Below are positions 44,173-53,394 of a stretch of 64,000 nucleotides of DNA, piece by piece. The translations under genes were made by a program, and so were the position numbers. Source of the stretch: Liberiplasma sp046541015 (GTDB lineage Bacteria; Bacillota_I; Bacilli_A; Izemoplasmatales; Izemoplasmataceae); the NCBI GenBank assembly GCA_046541015.1, contig JBKHEA010000003.1, positions 1 to 64,000 of the forward strand, in the 5' to 3' direction. The notes beneath the pieces are model-generated. The model was not told the origin of the DNA and did no database searches. It saw nothing but the letters and a program-made list of their open reading frames with translations. The first letter of the stretch is position 1, and each line of letters opens with the position of its first letter.

Positions 44173-45240
44173 TTAAGCGTTTTCCCCTGAGAGTTTTCTT
44201 TTTAGTTCTTCTTCGATTAAAGCATCAATGATAGGATCTAATTTACCTTCCATGACGCGGTCAAGTTGTTGGATTGTAAATCCGATACGGTGGTCAGTAA
44301 TACGGTTTTGAGGATAATTGTAGGTTCTAATTTTTTCACTACGATCGCCAGTACCGATTTTACTACGACGTTCTTCGCCTTCTTTTTCCATTTTTTCTTG
44401 CATTGCTTTATCATGTAAACGCGCACGCATAACTTTTAATGCGGTCGCTTTATTTTCATGTTGGCTTTTACCATCTTGACATGTAACAATAATTCCAGAT
44501 GGTAAGTGGGTAACACGGACTGCTGAATCGGTTGTATTTACACTTTGACCACCTGAACCACTTGAACGGAATGTATCAATACGTAAATCATTCATGTTCA
44601 TTTCAACTTCAACATCTTCAGCTTCAGGAAGTACTAATACCGTGGCGGTTGATGTATGGATGCGTCCTTGTGATTCTGTTTGTGGAACACGTTGGACACG
44701 GTGTGCCCCTGATTCATATTTAAGTAGTGAGTAGACATTATCGCCTGAAACGGTAAATTCAATTTGTGAAAATCCACCAGCATCACTTTCTTCTAAACCG
44801 ACTAGCTCAATTTTCCAGTTTTTAGATTCAGCATATTTTAAGTACATACGGTATAAATCGCCTGCGAAGATATTGGCTTCATCGCCCCCTGCAGCCCCTC
44901 TAACTTCAACGATAACGTTTTTTTCATCGTTAGGGTCTTTAGGAATTAATAAGACTTTAAGGGCTTCTTCTAAACGATGTTTTTCTTCTTTAGCTTCTTC
45001 TAGTTCCATCATCGCTAATTCCCTTATGTCTTCATCGTCTTCTTTTGATAACTCTTTAAGTTCTTTTATAGTAGTCTCTGTTTTAAGGTAATCTTTATAG
45101 GTTGAAACAGTTTTCTCTAGTGCACTTTGTTCTTTTGATAGTGCGGTTAATTTTTTAATATCTTTAGTAATTTCCGGATCAATTAATTGTTTATTGATGT
45201 CATTATAACGTTCTAAAATTTTATCTAAACGATCTTTCAT
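44173..45240 (-). CDS. prfA: Peptide chain release factor 1
   Basis: Recognises UAA and UAG. GGQ motif in SSGSGGQSVNTTDSAVR. 355 aa, with the long N-terminal helical domain and the SKIGTGDRSEKIRTYN signature of RF1. Followed by prmC. Confidence 0.97.
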   Translation of the reverse strand: MKDRLDKILERYNDINKQLIDPEITKDIKKLTALSKEQSALEKTVSTYKDYLKTETTIKELKELSKEDDEDIRELAMMELEEAKEEKHRLEEALKVLLIPKDPNDEKNVIVEVRGAAGGDEANIFAGDLYRMYLKYAESKNWKIELVGLEESDAGGFSQIEFTVSGDNVYSLLKYESGAHRVQRVPQTESQGRIHTSTATVLVLPEAEDVEVEMNMNDLRIDTFRSSGSGGQSVNTTDSAVRVTHLPSGIIVTCQDGKSQHENKATALKVMRARLHDKAMQEKMEKEGEERRSKIGTGDRSEKIRTYNYPQNRITDHRIGFTIQQLDRVMEGKLDPIIDALIEEELKRKLSGENA

Positions 45241-45264
45241 ATAATCAACTCCTGCCCTATTATA

Positions 45265-46683
45265 TTACACCGCATGGGTTTTTTCAACTTTGGGTGTTTT
45301 TTGTTGCTGATTTAGTTTTCTTAAAAAGAATAAAAATAAAATTACAATGCTTGTTCCTTTAAATAATGAACTGATCGATAAAGCCCACCATATTCCGTTA
45401 ACGGATGGGGTTAAAATCATGCTTAAATAAAACGCAAGTGGAATTCTTATCGCATTTCCAAACATTTGAATAAATGATACCACGTAGGTTTTACCAAAAC
45501 CGTTTAATGCCCCAGCCGTTACCATCTCTAAAATCATGAATATCTGAGATATGCTTAAAATTCTTAAGTAATTAGCACCTTGTGATAAGGTTGGTTCATC
45601 AGGAATAAAGAGTCCAAATAATAGTGCTGAACCAAAAAATAGTAACCCATTGACAAAAAGTCCATAAGGAATAAGGATTTTCATACTAGTTTTATAACCT
45701 TCTTTGACTCGGTTAAATTGATTAGCTCCAACATTTTGACCAACAAAACTTGCTAATGCAATTTGAAATCCTGATGCAATCATCCAGCTTAATGCTTCGA
45801 TTTGACTTCCAATACGAGAAACGCTCATAATACTTGCCCCATAACTTGCAACCATGATTCCAAGCCCAATTGATATAGACGTCATAAGCATGCTTTGGAT
45901 CCCTACAGGGATGCCTAAGAACATGATATTTCTTACGGTTTCTTTTGAGGCATAGCGTTTAAATGATATTTTAGCAGGGCGTTTTTTTGAAGTATAAAGG
46001 ATTAAATAACTTAATAATACGAACGATTGGCTAATGGCTGTAGCCATCGCTGCGCCATTAACTCCAAGTCCAAGTCCTAATATAAGGATAGGATCAAGTA
46101 TCATATTAAGAATTAATCCACTTACGGTCATGTAAAAAGTGTTAATGGTTTTCCCAAGTCCATCATAAACACCATTAAACATATTGACTAAAAAATATGC
46201 CATTCCTACACTTGAGACAATACGCAAGTAACTAACCCCTTGATTAAATACAACTTCTTCTTGGATATTAAATAATCCAATAAAAAATCTTCCGAAGAAT
46301 ACCCCAAAGATTGAATATAAAACGGCTAAAATCGCCATGGCAATAAAGCCGTTTGTCGCGTAGCGGTTAACACTTTCTTGATCATTTCTTCCTGCAGCTT
46401 GAGAAACTCTAACACTCACGCCTACTTTAACAATTAATATTAAACCAAATCCAAACCAAGCATAAAACCCCGCTGTCCCAACGGATGCAACGGCTTGTTC
46501 TTTGATTTGGCCGATACGATCAACTCTTGACACCCAAAAAATATCGGTCAAGTTGTAAGCCATTTGAACCAAACTTGTTAATAACATTGGTATTGCTACA
46601 AACAAGAGTTTTTTTAATATTGGTCCTTCGGTTAAATCAATTTTAACTTTTAAAGGTTTTTTTCTTCTAATAAACGTATTCAT
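45265..46683 (-). CDS. MATE-family efflux transporter
   Basis: 472 aa with twelve membrane helices. N-terminal PMLLTSLVQMAYNLTDIFWVSR and NMFNGVYDGLGKT are typical of the multidrug and toxic compound extrusion family. Cation-driven export; substrate unknown. Start ATG 46683 has AAGGTGG upstream; a longer frame lacks an RBS. Confidence 0.92.
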   Translation of the reverse strand: MNTFIRRKKPLKVKIDLTEGPILKKLLFVAIPMLLTSLVQMAYNLTDIFWVSRVDRIGQIKEQAVASVGTAGFYAWFGFGLILIVKVGVSVRVSQAAGRNDQESVNRYATNGFIAMAILAVLYSIFGVFFGRFFIGLFNIQEEVVFNQGVSYLRIVSSVGMAYFLVNMFNGVYDGLGKTINTFYMTVSGLILNMILDPILILGLGLGVNGAAMATAISQSFVLLSYLILYTSKKRPAKISFKRYASKETVRNIMFLGIPVGIQSMLMTSISIGLGIMVASYGASIMSVSRIGSQIEALSWMIASGFQIALASFVGQNVGANQFNRVKEGYKTSMKILIPYGLFVNGLLFFGSALLFGLFIPDEPTLSQGANYLRILSISQIFMILEMVTAGALNGFGKTYVVSFIQMFGNAIRIPLAFYLSMILTPSVNGIWWALSISSLFKGTSIVILFLFFLRKLNQQQKTPKVEKTHAV

Positions 46684-46746
46684 ACTTGCCACCTTTTTAT
46701 TATTCACCGAAATATTATATCACTAGAGTACAAAAAACGCTAGCCT

Positions 46747-46771
46747 TAAAAAAACACGCAATAAGCGTGTT
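46747..46771 (-). terminator. Terminator of dnaB
   Basis: Perfect 7-bp stem AACACGC / GCGTGTT (46753-46759 and 46765-46771), five-base loop, seven T on minus. It overlaps the dnaB stop region. Confidence 0.85.
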
Positions 46772-48140
46772 AATCTAAATCTTCCATATCATCACTTGTT
46801 TGTGACTCTTTAGAGAATGTTTTGTTTCTAAATCTTGAGTATTGTTTCTTAAATATGAGATCAAAACCACTCGTATTAACAGCACCACTACGGTTTTTAG
46901 CTACAATGATTTTAACTTCATCGGTGCTTTCAGCTTTATTTTCTCTATAGTAGTCTGCACGGTATAAAAATAATATAACATCCGCATCTTGTTCAATAGA
47001 ACCTGATTCACGTAAATCAGCTAATATAGGTATTTTTTCTTGTCGTTGTTCAACGCTACGTGACAACTGAGATAAGGCAATAACTGGAACCTTTAGTTCA
47101 CGAGCCATTTCTTTTAATGTTCTTGATATTTCAGAGACTTCTTGAACGCGGTTTGTTTGGTTTTTTGACCCTGAAAGCAATTGTAAATAGTCAATAACTA
47201 CTAAATCTAATTTGTTTTCTTGCGCAAGCTTACGGCACTTTTGTCTTAAATCGGTAACTTTTACGGTTCCAGAATCATCAAATAAGATGTTAAGACGCGA
47301 TAATTTATCACTTGCGACTGATAATTGTTGCCATTCTATACTAGATAGTTCTCCCGTTCTTATGTGTGAAGAAACAACATTCGCTTCACTTGATAAGATA
47401 CGACCTACTAACTGGTCAACACCCATTTCAAGAGAGAAAAATGCAACGGTTGGATGATTTTTCAGTTTCGCGACATTGGTTGCGATATTAAGTGCAAAAG
47501 CACTTTTACCCATAGATGGGCGTGCGGCAATAATATAAAGTTCACTTGGCTGTAACCCGAAAATATAACGGTTTAACTCTTTAAACCCAGTATCAAGTCC
47601 AATAATATCGCCTTGATGTGATTTTGCTTCCTCGGTTTTTTCAATAACTTCCATGGTTGCTTGTTTTAAGGTAATGAAATCAGAAGTACGACGTGACTTA
47701 GCTACATCAAAAACACGTTTCTCAGCTTCATCAATGAATGCAAGCATATCTAAGGCTTTATAGCCTTCTTCTGCAATTTCTTTAGCAACTTCAATCATGT
47801 TTCTAACGATTGCTTTATCTTTTACAATGTTAATGTAATGTTCTAAATTAACAATAGATGGGGTTGTATCTGCTAATCCTAAAATATAATCAGCACCCCC
47901 AGCATCTATGATAAGGTCTTTTGTTTCTAACCTTGCAATTAAGGTTGTATAGTCGATATCAACATTGTTTTGATATAAATCAATAATTGCACCATATATT
48001 AAACGATGTCGACGCATAAAGAAGTCATTAACTTCAAGTTTATCCATAATCATTTTTATGGAATCTTGATCAATAAACACTGCACCTAAAACATTTTGTT
48101 CAGCCTCATTACTATGAGGGATAACTTTTTCTTCGTTCAT
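46770..48140 (-). CDS. dnaB: Replicative DNA helicase
   Basis: Hexameric 5'-3' helicase. N-terminal PHSNEAEQNVLGAVFID, Walker A ARPSMGKSAFALNIA, Walker B LVVIDYLQLLSG and the arginine-finger region. 456 aa. Its ATG overlaps the stop of the preceding L9-coding frame (TAATG). The rplI-dnaB neighbourhood is widespread in Firmicutes. Confidence 0.98.
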   Translation of the reverse strand: MNEEKVIPHSNEAEQNVLGAVFIDQDSIKMIMDKLEVNDFFMRRHRLIYGAIIDLYQNNVDIDYTTLIARLETKDLIIDAGGADYILGLADTTPSIVNLEHYINIVKDKAIVRNMIEVAKEIAEEGYKALDMLAFIDEAEKRVFDVAKSRRTSDFITLKQATMEVIEKTEEAKSHQGDIIGLDTGFKELNRYIFGLQPSELYIIAARPSMGKSAFALNIATNVAKLKNHPTVAFFSLEMGVDQLVGRILSSEANVVSSHIRTGELSSIEWQQLSVASDKLSRLNILFDDSGTVKVTDLRQKCRKLAQENKLDLVVIDYLQLLSGSKNQTNRVQEVSEISRTLKEMARELKVPVIALSQLSRSVEQRQEKIPILADLRESGSIEQDADVILFLYRADYYRENKAESTDEVKIIVAKNRSGAVNTSGFDLIFKKQYSRFRNKTFSKESQTSDDMEDLD

Positions 48141-48583
48141 TAAGCTTCTAAGACTAAGAGTTCAAATGTGGCAGTAACGTTTTTATGGAGTTTAACATCT
48201 ACTTGATAAGTACCAAGTGCAGTGATTGGTTCATCAAGTTGGATTTTTCGTTTATCGATATCTATTCCATGTTGTTCACTAAAGGCATCGGCAATTTGTT
48301 TGGTGTTAATTTTTCCGAAAAATTTACCGTTTTCACCAATCTTAACATAAAGTTTCACGGCTCTAAAATCAATTCGTTGTTTTAATTCTTTCATCGCTTC
48401 ATACTCTTTGCGTTCTTTTTCTTTAATTTTAGTTTTTTCATCCTCTAACACTTGCATGTTTTCCGGTGTAGCTTCAATGGCTTGTTTACTCGTTAATAAA
48501 TAGTTTCCATAACCAGCTGCAACCTCAATAATTTCCCCTTTTTTCCCTTTGTTTTTCACATCTTTAATTAATATAACCTTCAT
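48140..48583 (-). CDS. rplI: 50S ribosomal protein L9 (nested internal start)
   Basis: 147 aa, a full-length L9: N domain MKVILIKDVKNKGKKGEI, long connecting helix and C domain. It begins at ATG 48583 inside the gdpP frame with AGGAGG at 48592-48597. Free L9 is expected because ribosomes need it at high copy; whether the GdpP-L9 fusion also exists cannot be told from sequence. Confidence 0.85.
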   Translation of the reverse strand: MKVILIKDVKNKGKKGEIIEVAAGYGNYLLTSKQAIEATPENMQVLEDEKTKIKEKERKEYEAMKELKQRIDFRAVKLYVKIGENGKFFGKINTKQIADAFSEQHGIDIDKRKIQLDEPITALGTYQVDVKLHKNVTATFELLVLEA

Positions 48584-50566
48584 TGGTTTTTCCTCCTGTA
48601 CTGCGGTTTCTAAGTATTCGACTAAATCTTTTTTAACTTTTAGAATGTCATCGGTTTCAATTTGAGCACCAGCATTATTTAAATGACCGCCTCCACCGAA
48701 TTTTTCCATGATAATTTGTACATTAAACCCTTCTAAACTACGGGCACTTATGCCGATAATATTAGATTCTAAACGCCCTAAGGTAAAGGCAGCAACTGTG
48801 TTATCGATTTCAAGTAAATCATCACTTACTTGGGCAAGTAAACTGCGATTTGTCTCAATGTGATCTGGAATAACAACCACTGAAAAACGTTTTTTAATGA
48901 GTTCAGCTAGACTAAGTAATTGTGACTTGATTTGAATATCTTGTAGTGATTCTCTTAAAATGTTTTTAACTTTATAAGTATCCGCGCCAAATTTTCTTAA
49001 TATTGCTGCGGCTTCAAATGTTCTTGACCCTGTTCGATACATAAAGTTATTGGTATCAACGATAATCCCTGAAAGCATAATGGTCGCTTCAAAAGGATTA
49101 ACCGTAATCGCTTTATCGATAACGTTAATCATCTCTACAACAAGTTCAGTTGAACTAGATGCGTATGGTTCTATATAAGATAAGCGCGTATCAGAGATAA
49201 AATCGCTTAACTTACGGTGATGATCAATAATAACTAAGCTAGGAATTTCTTTTAACAAACGTTCATCAATGAGCTGGCCATAAGAATGATGATCAACTAA
49301 AACAAGCAAACTTTCTCTAGATGAGCTATTAATCGCTTCATCTACAGAAATGAAGTTTTCTAAAAATGTCACATACTCATATTCCATTAACTGTAATATT
49401 TTTTTAACGGTTTTATCAAGCTCATTAAAATTAAGGACAATATAGGCTTCTTTATTATATGCTTGGGCAAGTTTTAAAACCCCTATCGCACTCCCTAAAG
49501 CATCAGTATCTGGATGGGCATGCGGCATTATAAATACTTTATCAGAAGCATTAAATAACATAATTAGTTTTTGAGCGTTAATACGGCTAGAGATTCGCGT
49601 TCTTTTTTCTTGTGTATTAGTGTTACCTCCAAAATATTTAAGCGGTTCTCCTTGAATGTTAATAACGATTTGATCGCCACCTCTTGATAAAGCTAAATCA
49701 AGCGCACCCTCAGCAATTTCACCCAATTGATTTAGGGGAATATTTGCGCATGCAAATCCGGCGCTTAATGTTACTAAGAGTTCGTGATCTTTGGATATAT
49801 CATTAATTTTATTTACGATTTTAAATTGATCGACCATTAAGGCATCTAATTCTTTTCGATGAAGGTACATCACAACTTTTGATGCACTAATTGGAACTAA
49901 GAATGCTCCTAAATCATAAGCCCAATCATCTAAAGCACCAAGAAATTTTCCTTGAATTTCACTTTTTTCTTGAACATCTAACACACTAATCGCGTCTTCT
50001 AAATTGTCTAAGTTTAAAACACCAATAGTATCAATATGTTCTGCCCACTTTTTCTTTAGTTCTTCTTTTTCTGTTACTTGATATAAAAATATAATGTGAT
50101 TCATTCGGTCAAAGTGCACTTCATACATATGTTCGTAGATTTTCATAATAAATGGGGTTAACGTATCTTGATTGGTCCATTTTTCTTTTAAAGGTTTATG
50201 AATCATATCAAGATTTTTTGATTCTAATGTGTTTTCAAATATTGTTTTAGCTTTTTGATTTGCCCACTGAATATCATAATTTTTATTAATCATGATTATG
50301 CCTGTAGGTAACGAATGCACAACAATTTCTTCAACATGTTCCTTGCGTTCGATTAACGTATCTTTTTCTTCTAATACGGTTTCATAACGTTTCATTTTGT
50401 GGTTTAAATATCTTACATAGCGACGCCAAAAAATCACATTAAACGCAAAGAGCAATGTGACAATTAAGATAATCGTTAAAATGACCGGATAAGCACTAAA
50501 GATCATTCCTAGTGAAAGTAAAACAATTAATACGGTTGTAACTAAGCTATAAAAGGTTTTATCCAT
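48140..50566 (-). CDS. gdpP: Cyclic-di-AMP phosphodiesterase GdpP fused in frame to ribosomal protein L9
   Basis: 808-aa frame. Two N-terminal membrane helices (about 7-46), a PAS-like region, a degenerate GGDEF domain (about 170-300), then DHH/DHHA1 (HAHPDTDALGSAIG near 346, VDHHS, DHHRKLSDF, GGGHLNNAGAQI near 630). The frame runs without a stop into complete L9 at residue 662. Firmicute GdpP normally ends there. An AGGAGG eight bases before the internal ATG suggests L9 is also made alone. NCBI already has a family model for bifunctional signaling protein/L9 (PRK14538), so the fusion is known in related bacteria. Confidence 0.92.
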   Translation of the reverse strand: MDKTFYSLVTTVLIVLLSLGMIFSAYPVILTIILIVTLLFAFNVIFWRRYVRYLNHKMKRYETVLEEKDTLIERKEHVEEIVVHSLPTGIIMINKNYDIQWANQKAKTIFENTLESKNLDMIHKPLKEKWTNQDTLTPFIMKIYEHMYEVHFDRMNHIIFLYQVTEKEELKKKWAEHIDTIGVLNLDNLEDAISVLDVQEKSEIQGKFLGALDDWAYDLGAFLVPISASKVVMYLHRKELDALMVDQFKIVNKINDISKDHELLVTLSAGFACANIPLNQLGEIAEGALDLALSRGGDQIVINIQGEPLKYFGGNTNTQEKRTRISSRINAQKLIMLFNASDKVFIMPHAHPDTDALGSAIGVLKLAQAYNKEAYIVLNFNELDKTVKKILQLMEYEYVTFLENFISVDEAINSSSRESLLVLVDHHSYGQLIDERLLKEIPSLVIIDHHRKLSDFISDTRLSYIEPYASSSTELVVEMINVIDKAITVNPFEATIMLSGIIVDTNNFMYRTGSRTFEAAAILRKFGADTYKVKNILRESLQDIQIKSQLLSLAELIKKRFSVVVIPDHIETNRSLLAQVSDDLLEIDNTVAAFTLGRLESNIIGISARSLEGFNVQIIMEKFGGGGHLNNAGAQIETDDILKVKKDLVEYLETAVQEEKPMKVILIKDVKNKGKKGEIIEVAAGYGNYLLTSKQAIEATPENMQVLEDEKTKIKEKERKEYEAMKELKQRIDFRAVKLYVKIGENGKFFGKINTKQIADAFSEQHGIDIDKRKIQLDEPITALGTYQVDVKLHKNVTATFELLVLEA

Positions 50567-50652
50567 TAAGACACCTCAATCCCTTATGCTTAAAATATTA
50601 TATCACATTGGTTGATGTTTAAAAAGAGTTTAACTAGCGTTGACCTTTTTTG

Positions 50653-50681
50653 TTGACAATACTTTTTATTTTATATACAAT
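50653..50681 (+). promoter_or_regulatory. Promoter of the queuosine-precursor transporter
   Basis: -35 TTGACA (50653-50658), 17-base spacer, -10 TACAAT (50676-50681). Start point near 50688, just before the riboswitch. Confidence 0.85.
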
Positions 50682-50693
50682 ACCATAGTATTA

Positions 50694-50732
50694 CGCAGTT
50701 CGTAACCATCCTGCGATATCAAAACTAGGAGG
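50694..50732 (+). promoter_or_regulatory. preQ1-I riboswitch (translational)
   Basis: P1 stem CGCAG (50694-50698) / CTGCG (50711-50715), loop TTCGTAACCATC, then the A-rich tail ATATCAAAACTAGG running into the Shine-Dalgarno AGGAGG. The loop TAACC and tail CAAAACNAGG closely match the Thermoanaerobacter tengcongensis preQ1-I aptamer, where loop C residues pair with the tail GG to form a pseudoknot that hides the Shine-Dalgarno. High preQ1 should block translation of the transporter. Confidence 0.9.
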
Positions 50733-50739
50733 CTTTAAA

Positions 50740-51438
50740 ATGAGTAATGAAATTATTTGGTTATTGTTTGCGGTTGCAAACTTTGGTTTAATTGTAATAT
50801 CTTATAAACTATTTGGTAAATATGGATTATTCACTTGGATTGCGATGGGTTCTATCCTTGCCAATATCCAAGTCATTAAATTAGTAGAACTATTTGGTTT
50901 ATATGCAACACTTGGCAATATTATGTTTGGAACATTGTTTTTAGCAACCGATGCTTTAAGTGAAAAATACGGTCTAAAAGACGCAAAAAAAGCTGTTTAT
51001 ATGGGATTTTTCACGTTAATTGCAATGGTTATTATCATGCAATTTGCTTTATGGTTTAAACCAGCTTTAGAAGATGGTTCACAAAATGCTTTATTAACTA
51101 TCTTTGGTATTAACTTTAATAGTGTTGATATGTTAAGAGTGATTATTGCAAGCTTAAGTGCCTATTTTATTAGTCAACTTGTTGATGTACACTTATTTAC
51201 TTGGATTAAAAGTAAATTACCAAGTACTAAACTGCTTTTTGTAAGAAACATCGGCTCAACTGTTATTTCACAGTTTATTGATTCATTGATTTTTGTTCCT
51301 ATAGCTTTTTTAGGCGCTTTACCAAATGACATTGTCCTTGATATTTTTATTACAACGTATGTAATCAAGTTACTGGTTGCTTTATTAGATACACCATTTA
51401 TTTATCTTATGAAATTCATTAAACCAATTCATGAATAA
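50740..51438 (+). CDS. yhhQ: Queuosine precursor transporter (YhhQ/VUT family)
   Basis: 232 aa, six or more membrane helices, with the family motifs GTLFLATDALSEKYG and SQLVDVHLFTWIK, plus the charged/polar NIGSTVISQFIDSLIF segment. Imports preQ0 or preQ1 for queuosine modification of tRNA; the preQ1 riboswitch in its leader supports preQ1. Monocistronic, with own promoter and terminator. No que synthesis genes are in the window, suggesting salvage. Confidence 0.93.
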   Translation: MSNEIIWLLFAVANFGLIVISYKLFGKYGLFTWIAMGSILANIQVIKLVELFGLYATLGNIMFGTLFLATDALSEKYGLKDAKKAVYMGFFTLIAMVIIMQFALWFKPALEDGSQNALLTIFGINFNSVDMLRVIIASLSAYFISQLVDVHLFTWIKSKLPSTKLLFVRNIGSTVISQFIDSLIFVPIAFLGALPNDIVLDIFITTYVIKLLVALLDTPFIYLMKFIKPIHE

Positions 51439-51467
51439 ACCGATGCAATATTGCATCGGTTTTTTTA
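51438..51467 (+). terminator. Terminator of the queuosine-precursor transporter gene
   Basis: Perfect 11-bp stem AACCGATGCAA / TTGCATCGGTT with a two-base loop, followed by TTTTTT on plus. Also lies at the end of the convergent DUF438 gene. Confidence 0.88.
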
Positions 51468-52649
51468 ATCCCACTCTAATAAACGGCGTTCACCTTGTAA
51501 GTTTCTAATGTGTGTAACATCTTGTGAAACTTCTAAAACGCCTTCATAATTACCTGCTTCATCTCTAACGGCATAATAAGTGATATATAAAAATCGTTCT
51601 TTAAAGGTAATCCAAAATTCAGCAACATCCTTACGACCTTGTTTGAATGCATCGACAATTTCAATCACAGTATCAACACTTTTAGGTGGATGACAATGTT
51701 GTACTAAGCGTCCAATTATTGAAGGATTTCTTGGAAAATGACGGGTTTTTGTTTCATTGAAATATTTAACTTTATCATGTTTATCTACAAAGGTAATATC
51801 TTGGGGTAAATGATTTAACATTAAGGTTAACTCTTTAAAGGAAAGTGACCCATTTTTCACTTTATATAAGCCTTCTGTAAATGCATGATCATCAAGTGAT
51901 TTTTTACTTTCTTCTATATATTTTTCCATGAAAACATAACCATATTGCATACTTTCTTTAAGCATAGTGTCTAATAAATCATCGGTTAAAAATTTATCTG
52001 CGACTGGCAACAAAATAAGAACTTCTTTTTGGATAATACCGTATATTAAATAGTAATAAGACCCGATGATGGGTTTAACTTTATCAACATCAAGCGTTTC
52101 AGATTCGAAGTGATGAATAATCTTTTTTATTTGTTTTCTGGCATCATCATGTAAGCTCCACATAACTTTTAAAGGTTTGGTACTAGGAACTTTATCTTCT
52201 AAGCGAGGGAAAAGAATGTTTTCTTTTTTAACCCATTTTTTTTCAAACTCTAAACACTTAATAAAGCCTTTTTTTAAAGTCTTTTGGTGATTAATCATTT
52301 GATGTTCTTTAAAGTAAGGTTTTAATGATTTAAGATGATTAATGATCGCTTCATTTTCTTCTAAAAACCACTGCATAAAGGGATGATGATGTTCTTTAAA
52401 TTCAAAACGTGCTAAACCTTCATGAAAAACATTCACAAACTTATTGGCAGTTTCTTTAATCGTTTTTTCACTTAATTTTGAATCTTCATGGTACATTTGC
52501 ACATAAAATAGATCAATCGGATGAACGTCTTTTATAGCATCCTTATAACGTTCATATACTTCGACTTTATTTGTGTCCTTTTGATTTAGTGCTTGCATAA
52601 AGGCATTAATTTGTTTGATTCTTTCTTCATTTTTATTTAAGAATTCCAT
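51465..52649 (-). CDS. DUF438 / hemerythrin-like / PAS domain protein
   Basis: 394 aa. Residues about 1-75 match the DUF438 helical domain, about 80-230 the hemerythrin HHE-type bundle (EHHHPFMQWFLEENEAI, KENILFPRLE, WSLHDDARKQI carry the His/Glu ligand pattern), and about 275-390 a PAS domain (LPQDITFVDKHDKVKYFNET). Cytoplasmic. Members probably sense O2, NO or iron-bound ligand; the role is not established. ATG 52649 follows GGTGAAGGT. Confidence 0.85.
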   Translation of the reverse strand: MEFLNKNEERIKQINAFMQALNQKDTNKVEVYERYKDAIKDVHPIDLFYVQMYHEDSKLSEKTIKETANKFVNVFHEGLARFEFKEHHHPFMQWFLEENEAIINHLKSLKPYFKEHQMINHQKTLKKGFIKCLEFEKKWVKKENILFPRLEDKVPSTKPLKVMWSLHDDARKQIKKIIHHFESETLDVDKVKPIIGSYYYLIYGIIQKEVLILLPVADKFLTDDLLDTMLKESMQYGYVFMEKYIEESKKSLDDHAFTEGLYKVKNGSLSFKELTLMLNHLPQDITFVDKHDKVKYFNETKTRHFPRNPSIIGRLVQHCHPPKSVDTVIEIVDAFKQGRKDVAEFWITFKERFLYITYYAVRDEAGNYEGVLEVSQDVTHIRNLQGERRLLEWD

Positions 52650-52680
52650 ACCTTCACCAACCTTCAACTTTTATTATAAC

Positions 52681-52706
52681 AAAAAATGCACCCATTTGGG
52701 TGCATT
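52681..52706 (-). terminator. Terminator of the rpsF-ssb-rpsR operon
   Basis: Perfect 9-bp stem AATGCACCC / GGGTGCATT (52685-52693 and 52698-52706), four-base loop, TTTTTT on minus. Confidence 0.9.
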
Positions 52707-52709
52707 CAA

Positions 52710-52943
52710 TTATTCTTTTACGAATGGTAATAAAGCCATATGACGCGCACGTTTGATTGCGACACTTAACTCTTTTTGGTAACCTGCTTTAGTTCCTGTA
52801 ACACGTTTAGGTAAAATCTTACCTCTATCAGAAATAAAACGTCTTAGTAATTCAGCGTCTTTATAATCGATGTATTTAATTTTATTTTCTGTGAAATAAC
52901 ATACTTTTCTACGTCTTTTACGAAATGTATTTGGTCTAGCCAT
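52710..52943 (-). CDS. rpsR: 30S ribosomal protein S18
   Basis: 77 aa, very basic. CYFTENKIKYIDYKDAELLRRF and the KRARHMALLPF end are diagnostic. Forms a heterodimer with S6 on the platform of the small subunit. Confidence 0.97.
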   Translation of the reverse strand: MARPNTFRKRRRKVCYFTENKIKYIDYKDAELLRRFISDRGKILPKRVTGTKAGYQKELSVAIKRARHMALLPFVKE

Positions 52944-52958
52944 TAGAATTCCTCCTTT

Positions 52959-53381
52959 TTAGAATGGTAAATCGTCTTCCGTAATAATATCTGGTATTGA
53001 CGATTCTTTTTTAGGTTGTGGTTTAGATTGTGGTTCATAGTTTGTTTGGTTTTCAGAAGCGGATTTAGGTTCTAAAAACTGAACAGAATCACAAACAACT
53101 TCAGTGATGTATTTTCTATTACCGTCTTGGTCATCATATGAACGGGTTTGAATACGTCCTTCAACACCAACTAAGCTTCCTTTAGATAAATATTGTTCAA
53201 CATTTTCCGCTTGACGTCTCCATACTACACATGGAATAAAATCGGCATCTCTATCTCCACTTGGGTTTGAGAATGGACGATTGACTGCAAGGGTAAAGGT
53301 TGCAACAGGAATATCATTTGAAGTTCTTCTTAGTTCTGGGTCTTTAGTTAAGCGACCAACTAATATCACACGGTTAATCAT
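52959..53381 (-). CDS. ssb: Single-stranded DNA-binding protein
   Basis: 140 aa. OB fold (MINRVILVGRLTKDPELR, VEGRIQTRSYDDQDGNRKY) and the acidic tail DIITEDDLPF that recruits replication partners. Between rpsF and rpsR, the standard Firmicute order. Confidence 0.97.
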   Translation of the reverse strand: MINRVILVGRLTKDPELRRTSNDIPVATFTLAVNRPFSNPSGDRDADFIPCVVWRRQAENVEQYLSKGSLVGVEGRIQTRSYDDQDGNRKYITEVVCDSVQFLEPKSASENQTNYEPQSKPQPKKESSIPDIITEDDLPF

Positions 53382-53394
53382 ACTATCACCTTCC

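Noticed and set aside
44532..44723. His-rich plus-strand frame opposite prfA
   Set aside because: Antisense shadow of a conserved release factor, with no start signals.
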